Assembly (NCBI GenBank): GCA_038030265.1
Contig: CM075939.1
Location: forward strand, 30,609,253 to 30,673,252
Origin: Corythucha ciliata
Taxonomy: Eukaryota > Arthropoda > Insecta > Hemiptera > Tingidae
Length of the DNA: 64,000 bases
Direction: 5' to 3'
Positions 1 to 13,296 of this stretch are shown here, piece by piece. Made by a program: the position numbers and the translations under genes. A model generated the notes under the pieces. That model was not told the DNA's origin. It was given only the letters and a program-made list of their open reading frames with translations, and searched no databases. The stretch's first letter is position 1. Each line of letters begins with the position of its first letter.

Positions 1-295
1 TCCCCTGGGCCGTCACAATTTGATAAATACATTACACTCACTAATGGGTAAGATGGAGTTTTTACGCTTCAGCTAACTTTCGGTTGGTCCCATAAAGTAA
101 TTTCTTCTCTCGCCGTCTCTCGGAGCAATTAACAAGATTGAAAAGCTTATTGGGGGCCGGAAATTACTCGTTAGTCGGGATGGCTGTTCACGAATAGTTA
201 TTTATATATTTTTTACGTTCTTCCATGAACGGCCCTAAGGGATGTAAAAACTCTAAGAAGCCACACGAAAATCGTTGTTATTTATTGATTTATAG

Positions 296-457
296 CGGCA
301 TCGTTGTTGTCTGCTATGGACCAAACCTCGGATCCTTGTGAAGATTTCTTTCAATACGCGTGTGGCTCGTGGAACAAAATGCACCGCATACCAGATGACC
401 GAAGCAGTATCAACGTGTTTGAAGTTCTGTCCGATCAACTTCAGGTAATCCTCAAAG
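296..457 (+). CDS. M13 peptidase exon 1 of those visible
   Basis: Acceptor TTATAG at 290-295, donor GTAACT at 458. It encodes the start of the M13 N-terminal domain, with [19 protein letters not shown], whose two cysteines make conserved disulfides. The ATG at 316 is internal, because the frame is open upstream as ASLLSAMD, a family-conserved run. The exon ends with one base of a split Gly codon. An alternative donor at CAG|GTAATC (444) would break the phase with the next exon. Confidence 0.92.
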
Positions 458-3400
458 GTAACTAAACTCTACTGAGTAATTATTTTGTTGCACTAAAGAT
501 AAATAAAATTAGAAGACCTCCTACTACTTTTTAATAGTAGTTTAGTAGTAGTAGGAATGCGCTATTGCATGCCTCAAAAAGCTGGAAGGATATCGAAAAT
601 TGCGTGCATAGCTTAGACGCATGTGTTGTTGAAAGTTGAAGTGAAAGTTGAAAAGGCGTGTTGAATTGTAAAAGGGAGACGAATGGGCACAAGTGGAGAC
701 ATAGCTTAGGTTGATTTTATACACTGGTATAACAGTAGCGCAGCATAATTTTAAGGGTATTCACGTCAAATGTATCTCAAATTCCCTTCTGATGGGCTTA
801 TAACCATCCTTGAGGATTATAAATCTGTCTCTTTCATTTCTGTCAGACTTATTCCGTATTGACTGATTGTCACCTGCAAATTTAGATTTCATTTTCTGTT
901 CATAGGAGTTCTTGAAGAACCCTACAATGACGAGGATATTGAAGCTACGAAGAAAGCCAAGCTGTTCTTCAAAACTTGCATGGACCTCAGTAAGTCAACT
1001 CTAATTCCTCATCAACTTCAGTCATAGTGTAACTCATCCAATTTTGGCAGAAGCGATAAGAAGAGTAGGCGATAAACCATTACGTGAAGCTCTGGTGAAA
1101 CTTGGAGGTTGGCCCGTCGTAGCTGGGCCAGACTGGCAACCATCGCGCGAACCACTCGAGCATCTACTGGCAATACTACGTGAGTTGTACAACGAGGGCG
1201 TTCTTATTGAGCTTTGGATCGGTCCAGACGACAAAAATTCATCGGTCAACATCGTCCAGGTGGGACAAAGTAAGATTTCTTACCTTTACGAAAAGAAAAA
1301 AAGTTTTGTTTTTCATTTAACTCGTCAACCAGGCGTAGGAATAAACGAAGATTTTATGCTCGTACCACATTCTATAGCGGCACTTATAATCGGTCCATAT
1401 TACGAAAATAGATACTACGCGATTTGGGGACGTAAAGTAAAAGTGAACGTGTGTGGGTAGTAGTGAAGGGTTCAAAATATATTTTACAGACAATTTTCAT
1501 TTTCAAACGAAAAAATACAGTTAAATCCCAAGTATTGCGCGATATATTGAACGGGTAGGGCAAACGTCATGATGTCATGATTTGCTCAATAATATTGGGC
1601 GTTCTAGGCCACTAGTCTTATCATAATTGCAGATATGTTCGAGTTAGGCCCGGAGCACACTAGGAGAAAAAAGACGCCGACGCGCGCGTCAGCTTCCGAC
1701 TCGTGCAGTAAAAACCATAGAACTCAATGGGGCCTTCCGCATTGGACGCGTACGCGAGAGTCGTCTCATCCCCGAGAAAAAAGACGCCGACTCGCGCGTC
1801 GGCGTCTTTTTTCTCCTAGTGTGCGCCGGGCCTTAGACTTCCAAGACAGTAAACTGGAAGGCTTCATCGCAATTAAAACACAGTTAAATAATATCATTCA
1901 AGTTACATATTGGATACAAAGCGCTCTTCGTAACCCAGTGGGCCCGGGTTCGAATACCGATATTGCCCACAAGACAGCAGCGGCGGTAAACCGTGGAACT
2001 GCCAACTCAGCGTTTTGTGGGATTTCACAGCGGTGTGGTTTCACAAACCAAGTACTGACAGAAACGGCCACATAGTGTATGAGGGTGGAATGTATAGCTG
2101 GATTAGGTCGGCGTCTATTTGGCTCTCACTGTGGTAGAGAACCTTTAAAACACAGGTACAGCAACACGGTTTTTAGCGCCATAGAAATCAAATGGACTTT
2201 ACTTCGTTGAAAATATATCGGAGAAAACTCTCCACGACTCAAAATTATGTTCATCTAAAGAAAAGGGCACTATAGTCGAGTGACATTCCAAGCTAGGCCA
2301 CGTCAATGAAAATTCGTTAAAACTCGCCTTACGAAATCAACTGTTGAACGGATTAAAGGGGGGGGGGTTTCCTCGACCCCTTCCCAGTCACCCTCGACTA
2401 AACTTCGCACATAAATTGTGGTTCCATTTCTGCACCAATATTCGATTTCAAAGTCTTATTTTAATCTTCAGGAAGTTCTACAGTGACGTTAGATCTTGTT
2501 TTTTCAATTTTTTCCCCTAATATAACCCCAAAACACTTTAGAATTCAAATGTGTTTTAAGGTAGGTAATTTCAGGGATGAAATTAGGAAAAGCATGATCT
2601 AACGTCATTGTAGATCTTTCTGATGATTAAACTTGAAATTGATTGACTTAGAAATTGAAGATTGGTGCAGAAATGGAGCCAAAATTTATGTGCGAAGTTT
2701 AGGCGAGGGGTGAAGGGGTCGAGGAAACCCGCCTGAAACCCCACCTTAAGTTTCAATCCGAAAGAAAAATTGCAAGAATGTGAAACTTGCATTCAAGCAA
2801 AAATGACTCGAATCCCATTTCCAAAGCGAGACAGCCCGAGAACATCGGAACTCCTTTGAAAACGTAGATTCCGATGTGTTTGGCCCGGTTCGTACCCCGT
2901 CAAACGGAAATTCAAAATATTTCGTTACTTTTATTGACGATTACTCCCGATGTTGAAAAATGTATTGTTCGAAGCAGAAAAATGAAGTCATGAGTCGTTT
3001 TAAAGAGTTCCAGCGCGAAACAGAAAGATTCACTGAAAAGAAAATCAAGTTTCTTCAAACCGAAAATGAAAAATCGGAATTCGACACTTATTTAAAAAAC
3101 TGCGGCATTAAAAGAAGACTTGCAACTTCCTACACACCGCAGCAAAACGGAGTAGCTGAGAGGAAAAATAGAACTCTAGTTGAAAAAGCGCGATGTCATC
3201 TGTTAGACTCGAACCTTCCATTAACTTTTTGGGCTGAAGCAATTAGAAACGTGCAGCTAATCAGGATTTTTTTATCTCTTATCTTTCGGAAGGCATTCGT
3301 GTTATCAGTTCAGTGTTTCCTCTATAAGACGTGGAATAAATCTTAAGTTTTTCTCGCTTTCTAGGAAGAAGGTAATTTTGAAATCTTATACGTTTATGGT

Positions 3401-5417
3401 TTATGTAAGCTAGTTGTAGAATTAAATTAATACATTTTTAACTTCTAGATGATAGCTGAAGTAAGGAGAGGCTCGGTGAGCTGAGGGCCCTCGTCGGAGG
3501 GTTCGACCCAAGTTCAGCCGTGGACTCGGAGTTCTCCCATGATATGTCTCAGCTGCCGAGTGTCTCGTTTGTGGACGTTATGGCGTATTTATACGGGAAA
3601 AAAAGTGCCTGCACTGCCGAGGAACTTAAAAGTGTGAAGTCGTGTGACGCTTACAAACTTGTCTTGTGCAAGTGGGTCCGGGAAGTGTGCCTTAAAATAG
3701 TAGGTGACTACTGTGCCATCAAAGGCAAAGTAATTACGTTTTCATAATCAGTATTGAAAGTTCAAGCATCAAAACAGTTGGGTACCCGCCTTGCAGGCCT
3801 TTCCTCCAACTGATTAAGCATTCTCCCCTTCAAAATCCTCCTTTATATTAAGCAGAGGACTTGTTGCTTCATATTAATTTACTTTAATTACCTTGAGTGA
3901 ACGAGAAGACTCTCAAATAATAAAAAATCACCTCATCACCATACAAAACTATGTATTCTATGCCTTCCGAAAGATAAGACTGTCAAAATAATCGATTAGT
4001 TTGATAGGCCGCACGATGCTAATTTTCACTTCAAACTACTTGTCGAACAGAACTCCATCGAAATCGATAAATGGTGAATTACCGTACACAAGAAGGACCG
4101 GTAAAACCCCTTCGGTTCGACATCTTCACGTTTTCGGCTCAAAAGCATTAATGTTAAACAAAACACCTGGAAGAGGAAACTTTGAATCAAAGACCACCGA
4201 AGGTATTTTCTTTGGATATTCTGAACTTTCAAAGGATTACAGAATTTTGGTTCCCTCAAGAAAGAAAGTGCATGAGTCGAGAGACGTCAAAATACTGAAC
4301 AAACAGTCAGAAATAGGAAAAGATAGCTTGCACTACAACACGACCGGAAATGACGCTTTTGAAATCGAAATCACCCTTCCATCAAAAATTCAAAATTAAA
4401 CAGTAAAACTCCAACTCAACAACCACTTCAAAATCCAGAAGAAGAAAATGTAAACAACGCAGAAATTGCTATGTTACCTACAACGTTGGACTCCACCACA
4501 TCAGAATCACCTGACAATGAAATAAGAGTAGAAGAAGAAAATGTCGAAACACTGAACAATAAACCTAAACGGACAAGAAGACCTCCTATTTGGATGAGCG
4601 ATTATTTAATGAACGCTCAGACAGACGAAAAAGGTGTAAAATCGCCAAATAAACAATATTCAAGTGAATGGCACGACGCTATAAAAACCGAAATTCGGTC
4701 ACATCTGAGAAACGACACGTGGAAGTTGAAAGAAAAGACGGAACTAACGTGGTTGATTCAAAAATGATTCTAACGACTAAATTCAAGCCGAACGGTGAAC
4801 TCGAAAGAAAAAAGGCACGTCTGGTTGCCAGAGGATTTTCTCAACGACGCGGTGTTGACTACGATGAAACGTAGGCACCAGTAGCAAAACTCTCCTCAAT
4901 TCGATTTTTACTGGCCCTGGCAGCTGAAGAAAACCTCACTCTCAAACACCTTGATTTCTCTTCAGCGTATTTGAACCATGACATTGAAGAGGAAATTTGT
5001 ATGAAGATGCCCAACTGTCAAGAAAAATTTCATCAATAATAATGCTGGAAAAAGTGACGATCCTAATTCGGAATTGTTCACAAAAGCGAGAAACATGCTT
5101 GAAGACATGAGAAACTCAAAAAAAAAAAAAAAGGTCTGCCGCCTACAGAAAGCTCTACGGTTTCAAGAAAGCCGGAAGGCAATGGTTCTTGAAAATGGAC
5201 AAAATTCTACAAACTTTGGGATTTCAACCGTCTCTCGCTGACCCTTGCGTCTACGTCATGTCACGAGGAGAAGGAGAAAAAGTTATTGTTGCAGTTTATG
5301 TCGATGACTTAATTATAGTCACGACAAAACCAAGTTATTCCACTGACGGTTCTAGAACCATAAGGGTCCCATTGAGTGGTAATTTTTATTTTGTTTTTCT
5401 TTCTTGTAAATTTTCAA

Positions 5418-5465
<48 letters not shown>

Positions 5466-8400
5466 GTTATTTTGAATTCGTAATCCGTGATTTGAGCGAC
5501 CTCGGTTATTGCCTTGGCATCGAATTTAAACAAACAAAACATCACATCTCCATTTCTCAAACGAAATACATCGATGATTTGTTGAATCAATTCAATATGT
5601 CGTGCAAACCAATTTCCACTCCTACGGAACCGATACTAAAATTTAAAAAACCAGAAGATGAGGAAGAATTATTCAACATGCCGTATCAAAGTTTAATTGG
5701 TTCATTGATGTATCTTGCAGTGGCAACCTGGTGAGTTACCTCAGTTTTTCCACACATTTGTTAAGAATTTATTATTTTTAGGTCCGTTCCATTGTCTTGC
5801 ACTAGCTACACTAGTGTATAAAACCATGTGACTTCATTGACTTATTCTCAAAAATTGAATGAAACCAGATGATTTTCTTCAAAAGTGTAGCACTCGCGAA
5901 ACAATGGAACGCACCTTTTTTCTTCGAAACCACACATTCTCGCGTGAAAATTCCACAGTTTAATTCACTAGGTACCGTAAAAACCATGACAACGAGGTAT
6001 CTCCCCTCGCCCTTCTTCCATTTTACGACACGTAAATTTTGCAAGTTACATAATCATCCCTCTGTTTTCGAAAGGAACACTGGGAGGCTGCGAAACGCGT
6101 TTTGAGGAATCTGCAAGGGGCAAAGAATTTTGCGTTAAAATTGAGAAAGACTGGAAAAAGTCTAACTGGCTTCGCCGACTGGGCAACATGTTCTCAAGAC
6201 CGAAGATCCTACACCGGTTATTGTTTTAAACTCGCTGGAACAGTCGTCAGCTGGGAATCAAGAAAACAAAGAACCGTTGCTCTTTCGACGGCCGAAGCAA
6301 CACTCACAGAAGCCACCAAAGAAGCAATCCATCTCAAACAGCTGGGAATAGATTTGGGCATGCAAATATCGACGGTGACGATTTTCACTGACAACCAATC
6401 AGCTCAAAGTCTCGCAAAGAACGCAATTATAAGCTCGAAATCAAAATATATCGACATAAAAAAGCATTTTATTCGAGACGTAGTCTTGAGAGGAGAAGTC
6501 GAAGTCAACTATCGACCCTCCTAAATTATGGATGCTGACATATTCACTAAATCCAACTGTTAAATCCGAACAGTTCAGACAGAATTTGGGACTGTCAAAA
6601 ATCGTTCGTGAGGAGGAGTGTGGGAATTAAAATTTGACTCCACTCACTATTTTTTAGATCACATGAAACCTTTCGTTTGTTTTTGCCTAAAAAAAAAAAA
6701 ATTGAATAAATACTTGTCCTTTTTCTTTGAACAAACCTCGTCTAAATATAACGGTTTTGTTCTTTCATGGCCCAGGAAGTTCTAAAGATGTGGCTTCGAG
6801 GGGTTTTGGTTCACCTGTGTTGGTGGATAATTATACCGGGTTTTATGGGCCGGGTCCCTAACCCAAATTGTTGATGATCAATTTCAGTCACGTGTTACTC
6901 AGATCACGGGACAAGACCATAAATCACGTGGCCGAAAAGTCAGATTTTCCTGCATTTTTGCCAAATTTTTAACTCAGGATAATCAGACCAGCGAATATTG
7001 AGAGGATCCTGGCCAATAAAATACAAAAATAAACGCCAGTTCTCTAGACACACAACAGACATAAACAAATACGAACACTCGTCAGTTCCTTTTTTTTGAT
7101 GGGCACAATATTATTCCGTTCAGTGTGATAGAGCCTTAGCAGATCAAACGATATAATGGTATAATGTATACGATTCGAGTGAAATAATAGAATGTGGTAT
7201 AAAGTGGATACACTTATATAGATTTGGGAATTTGGATGCCTTTAGTTAATTTTTCCGCAATTTTGTTCAGAATATGACTGTTTTGAATGTTTCAGTTAGA
7301 CCAAATGAGTTTAGCCTTACCATCCAAAGATTATTACCTGAAAACAAATTCCGATCCGGACTATCTCGCCGCGTATCATAAGTATATGACGGAAATTGCT
7401 ATTTTACTCGGAGCCAACGCGAGTACTGCGAGTCAAGAACTTATGGAGGTTGTGCAGTTTGAGAAAAGACTGGCCAATGTAAACAAAAAAAGAAGAAAGA
7501 AATACCTTAAAGCAATCTCATAGTAGTCACCAACTTGAAAAATTAAAGCTGTAGGTCTTTTAGGCGTCTCTTCCCGAAGCGGACAGACACGACACGAGCC
7601 AAATATACCGGAAAATGACCGTGAAACAATTGTCACAACATGTTCCGCAAATTGACTGGCTTCTTTACCTGAGGACATTTCTTCACAAACCGATTAACGA
7701 TACCGAGTATGTCGTGGCGTACGGTCTATCATATTTCGTATACATGGGAAAGGTTTTGGCGAAGACTGACACTCGGTAGGAATTGAAAGTATTCGAAATT
7801 AAACCGAAGACCGTTTTGAATAAATTGTGTTATCCTCGCAGAGTAATTTACAACTACGTCCTGTGGCGTTTGGTAATGACGGTGACGCCACATATGATCG
7901 ACGACTACCAAGCTAAACACACTCAGTTCAGACGAATACTTCAGGGTATACAATCGGAGCGAAGTCGGTGGAGCCAGTGCGTTGATTGGACGAATAAAAA
8001 AATGGGCATGGCCGTCGGAGCTCTCTACATAAAAAAGAATTTCGATCAGCACAGTAAAGTATGAGAATTGAATTGGATAATTTGATTTTAATGAGTGACC
8101 GATGGAGATGAATCGAATTAATTTTATGAACAGGAAATGGCTATGGAAATGATTCATACGATTCGAGAAGCTTTCAATGAGCTCCTCGAGGAAAACCATT
8201 GGATGGACAACGAAACGAGGCAAGTCGCCAAAGAAAAGGCTGATACCATTAACGAAAGGATTGGATATCCAGAGCTCTTGACCTATCCAGAAGAACTGAA
8301 CAAGGAGTACCAATGGGTACATGAATCCCCTTCTTTTTTTTTGAAAATTGATTTTTACTTAGAGTGTACTCAAACTTCCAGTTGAACGTAACTGAAGATC

Positions 8401-11400
8401 AATTCCTTGAGAACGTTTTTAATATATTCCACTACGATGCTCTTTACATCCTGGAAAAATTTGGCCAGCCGGTTAACAAGGACAAATGGTACACTGAACC
8501 AGCCGTTGTAAACGCTTTTTACAATCCCAATAGAAATGATATCGGTACGTGAGATAACCATTCTGCGCATACACGATTAAAAATGATTAACATTTTGTTG
8601 TGAATTACAGTTTTCCCCGCTGGAATTCTGCAGCCTCTTTTCTACAGTCAACATTTTCCGAAATCATTGAATTACGGTGGAATCGGGGTGGTCATCGGCC
8701 ATGAAATAACTCATGGATTTGACGACAAAGGTGGGGGAGTATTACAAAAAGAGAAACAAAAGCGAATAGATAATTAATAACTGAAATGAACGCAATTTTT
8801 CAGGGCGTCAATTCGACAAGGATGGCAATTTGATGCAATGGTGGAATAACGCCACTATTCGAGAGTTTCGGGAACGGGCTCAGTGTTTCATCGATCAATA
8901 CAACAGGTGACCCGCCTACCAGTCACAATTAGTGGTTTTATCAGATTTAGTACAGGTAAAAACTGAATGGGAAAATATCAAAATATTGCAGGTATAAACT
9001 TGATCAAGTGGATCAATTTGTCAACGGGCGAATGACTCAAGGGGAAAATATGGCTGACAATGGTGGCTTGAAACAATCATTTCGGGTAAGTGTAAACGTC
9101 GTTGAAAATATAACAAACGACTTTGATCGAGGGATGTATTTTCTATTGTTTTCGTATCTCATTATTCAATTTTTCAGTCATCATTTCTCATATAAAAGAA
9201 AGAAACAAAACTGATTTATATGCTCTTACCACGAAAGTATTGAGTAGGCAGTTTAGTGGGTGGTATTTTGAGACGATAAGCCCTTAGCACGAAACAGAAG
9301 AGGTGACGGGATAAATATTCTGGGTAGTTTAAAGTCGAAAGTGATAACTTCACGCAAGGCTTCTTGTTTACTCCTCAATATTTGATTTCTTGAAAGCACT
9401 GACATAATGCACAAAGAGGTAGTTTTTGCGGATGAATTTAAGAAGGGTATACAATGTGTTTGAGGTGCCATGGAATTAGCGCTAAAAAGGTACAGAAGTT
9501 AATACACTCACGTTTCCGTTATAATTATTAAAAGACGAATCGGACTGACTGATTTTCGCCGAAAATACACTCTCACTTTCTTTTAAAAATTCACTATACC
9601 TATTTGCAATTCTTGCATAGAAGGTTAGTTCCAGTTAAGGAAGGTATAACACTGTAATGCCCCCCCCCCCCAACAGATCCCAGGGGCCTTAGTACGAAAG
9701 TTCGGGAAAAAATGCCGCAAGCGGGATCCAAGGACGCCGAATAAGAAGTAACATTAACCCGACCAAATAATTAGTCAAAGGTGCTAAGATTGCTCGTGTA
9801 ATATACAAAACCGGTGTGTGCCATTTCCGGAAATGAGGAAGTTGCGAATTTTCCAAACATATTTTTTTCTGGTAGAATACACCATTACCTTTCGATACAT
9901 ACGGATTTAAACAATTAAATTCAATTATAACAGCTATTTCTTTAATTATTTAAAATAACAATATTTGACTTCCCGCCAAAAAACGGTGTGACGTAATTTA
10001 GTTTTTTTTTGTCCTTGTATAATGCATTCTCTATCTCTCTCACACAAAAATGAATTTTTTAAATCATGAGGTTTTCTTATGTTAGTGAGTTGCCAGGCAA
10101 CCATCGCGATGGTTTCGTTTAATAGACGATTTCCACGCATGCGCTCTCCAGTCCTACCTCAACAGTTTTGCAACCCGCTTAGGCCAGGTTATGGGTTACT
10201 CTTGTCTTGTGCTGTGTAAAGTGAATTTATTTTTCTCTCATTCCCGTCAAACTAAAACCACATTTGCAGTTATTCAATTCTGATTTTATTCTTCAGCCTC
10301 CGTCTCACGAAACGTATCGATGAAAACTCGTCGTTCCGGGGGCACCTTAACATGAAGTCCCATCATAGTTGCGCATTTATCACACTCCTTCACATGTACT
10401 TTCTCTTCACTTTTTCCTCAAGTTGGGGCGTTTTCAGTCAAGTGCCGGTTTTTCGAGGGATTCTCTTTTATTTTTACAAACCGCACTCACCGAAAAAGAG
10501 AGCTCAACTGTGAAAAATAAATTCCTTCTTGTAAAAAACAAAATGGAAACTCTCGGATTTCCGATGGCAACAGAGAAGGCAATGTTACAATCGAATCTTT
10601 GAAAATTGAAACACCTACAGGGGGTGTTTCCTAAAAACCACAGAAGGCATTATTGCTTTTGCAAAATTGCGACCCAAAGCAGTAGTGCCAAATTCAAGAA
10701 TACCGCTTCGCAGTGTTGTTTTCTCAAAAAGGCAATAATGCAATCGAAACTAAGGCACTATAAAACTGTTTTAAAGGTTCTCTATCGAAACTAGTGTTGC
10801 CAAGGCGTTCAAGAATAAGGCCCCTGGACTTTTCTCGTATTTTAAATTGAAACGAGCTGTCAATTATTCATAAACAAATACAAAAATCAAGGATCAGCAA
10901 CAATAACACACATTTAGGGAAATCAGTGAATGCCCGCATTGAAACCAAAGACTAAATTACGTCATAACAGGAAAGGGGGAGAATCAAGGGGGGCCAAATA
11001 CTTGCAATATTTCTTAAAATTTCAGCAAACGATTTTTTGAGGAACAGAGATAATTTCTATTTTAGGTAAATAAATGGGGAAAAATAAATTTCTCCGCAAA
11101 TTCCGACCTATGCAACTTCCTCAATGAGGAATTAATATTTTCCATTATGAATACCACGCCACAAAATTTACCTTTACCGATTAAAGGTCCAGCTGGTGAG
11201 GCACATACTGGGTCCTAAGGACTAGCAAAATACGCATAATATACGTATTCTCACGGATTGCCAGGTTGCCCTTAAGGCACTAACGGCTCCGATAGTGAGC
11301 TCCGAGCTTGTATGGGACTGCCGCCAAAGCCTTTGTCTACTGGCCTTGGATAACAAGGTAAGCCTTGAATGGTTACAGGGACACAAGGATATCTACGGGA

Positions 11401-13252
11401 ACGAGCAAGCGGACTCCTTGGCCAGGAGGAGGGGGGGGCGAGTAGCGACTTCACTGGCCCGGAGCCGGCGCTCAGCGTCCCGCCATCGACCTTCAGGATG
11501 GTGATAGCCAAGTGGGTTAGTGCCCAGGCGGCTATACGCTTGCAGAGACCGGAGGGACATCAGCAGAGTAAGCGCATGGTCGAAAGACCGTGCAGGAAGC
11601 TTACGAGCAAACTGCTCCGACTTAGCCGGAGACACCTTAGGACGGTGGTAGGCCTTATCACAGGATTCTGCCAGCTCCATTACCACCTACACCGCATCGG
11701 GGTAACCACCGAGTCCCCGGTGTGTAGGCTGTGTGGGGAAGAAGACGAGTGTGAGGCACTCGCGGGCCGCCGGCTCAGCATCTTCGGGGTCGATACACTC
11801 AAAGTTGTTCCGACCGACGAAACTCTAACCGAGGACCTCCTAAAATTGTCAGAGGAAAGGGGATCTTAGACTAGTTCTACAAACCCAGGTGGGGGAGGGG
11901 GCACCATAGTCCACCTAGGATTCCGTGTCTACCCTTTTATATTGTATTCTATTCTGGTACATAGTGTTTCGGTGACAAATTGTGATTTTTGTAGCGAAAC
12001 GTGTGTCTATGGGCAAAATCATTAGGTAAATATTTGATTTTTGTGAGGCAAAATATCCAGTTCGAAAGACTAAATTCATCAGTCAAAAAGTCAGTCTCTG
12101 GGTCCTCTATATTTTGAGGCTAAGTTGTTGGTTTATGAATCGTCAATTTGTAAGGTAAGTTTCGCAATTTATGATCGCATGAAGAGTTCGTGATGAAAAA
12201 TGGGTCTTTGTATAGGTATACACCCTTTATCATCGGCCAAATGACCCGTTATTGGTAGAGAAAATCCAATTTTGAAGATTTCGAACTACGATTGTAATGC
12301 GTATCCTAGAAACTCTAATAGGGCGAATATGGCCCCTGGAAAAGGCTTGGAATTCACGCCACTGAATTCACGTCTGCTGTATCCGCCTCTTCTTGTTGAA
12401 ACTTTTTGACAGTATACCATTTTTCTTGTTCTTCTAAACGTCTAAATCCAACGCTGCACCAAAGCTCGGCAGATGAATTGAAAAATACGCAAAAAGATAA
12501 CTTTGCTGAGGGTATAGCCTTCCCAAGCAGAAATTCTAGTCCTCTAGAATTGGTCATAAATTGTGGCAAGCCTTTCCTCATTCGTTCTCATGAATTTTCT
12601 TGCAAGATTGCTTGAAAACCCGGAAATTTGGCTTTGAAAACGAGGGGTATAGCTAAATTTGGGGGAGGGGTCAGCCGAATTGGGGGGGGGGACTAAAGCC
12701 CCATTAGCCTCCTGTTGTATCGCGCCTGTGTGTATTTAAATGGAAAACGCTATTAGAATGAATAATGTAGCAAAATGACAAAACGAATTATAGTCCAGTC
12801 AATATGGGATTTGGCCGGGGTAAACTTATAAAAGTAGTTTTGTCAACGGATATATATGTTTCATGGGGGGGGGGGGCTGAATCCGAATCTGAACTTTGCT
12901 AACAAAAAATCGGTCGGCTTCACGCCGAAAATCGCAAAAAAGCTGGAAATTTTCTGACTTTTTCCACTCAATTGATTATACTTGATTGTACTTTTCGATG
13001 ATGGCGCACCTTTGCATTTTTGAAATAGACAATTTGTGACAATTTAAGCCCGATTCATCTCCGTGCGACAAATAATTCCTGAGATATGACCCCTCAAAAA
13101 TTGACCATTTTCTGCCGCTGACGGAAAATTGACTGGAGCCTGAAGCTGGAAAACTGATGAATGTTTGGTTTGGTGGTCACGGTCACTAGCGAGATTTTGA
13201 AATAAAGTAAAAACATGAACGTCTTTGTCAAAAAGACGTGAAGCGTGAAGGC

Positions 13253-13296
<44 letters not shown>

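Larger units (their letters stand above)
2820..6770 (+). mobile_element. Decayed 5'-truncated Ty1/copia retrotransposon, nested in intron 3
   Basis: Integrase, reverse transcriptase and RNase H pieces occur in copia order on the + strand. They are separated by stops, frameshifts and at least three later insertions (about 3270-4015, 5340-5464, about 5732-6030). The left end starts inside the integrase region, so gag, protease and the 5' LTR are missing. After pol, a purine tract GTGAGGAGGAG precedes TGTGGGAATT (about 6619), which is the likely start of the 3' LTR. An AATAAA lies at 6705. The LTR end is uncertain, with about 6769 one possibility. Confidence 0.85.

Noticed and set aside
1635..2075. 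146-codon open frame
   Set aside because: It runs through the 186-bp Harbinger-type MITE, and composition and content follow the palindrome; no protein domain.
3460..3530. Possible tRNA or SINE with GGTTCGACCC box
   Set aside because: No cloverleaf can be formed, and the stretch reads as coding in the YqaJ/SWIM-like fragment.
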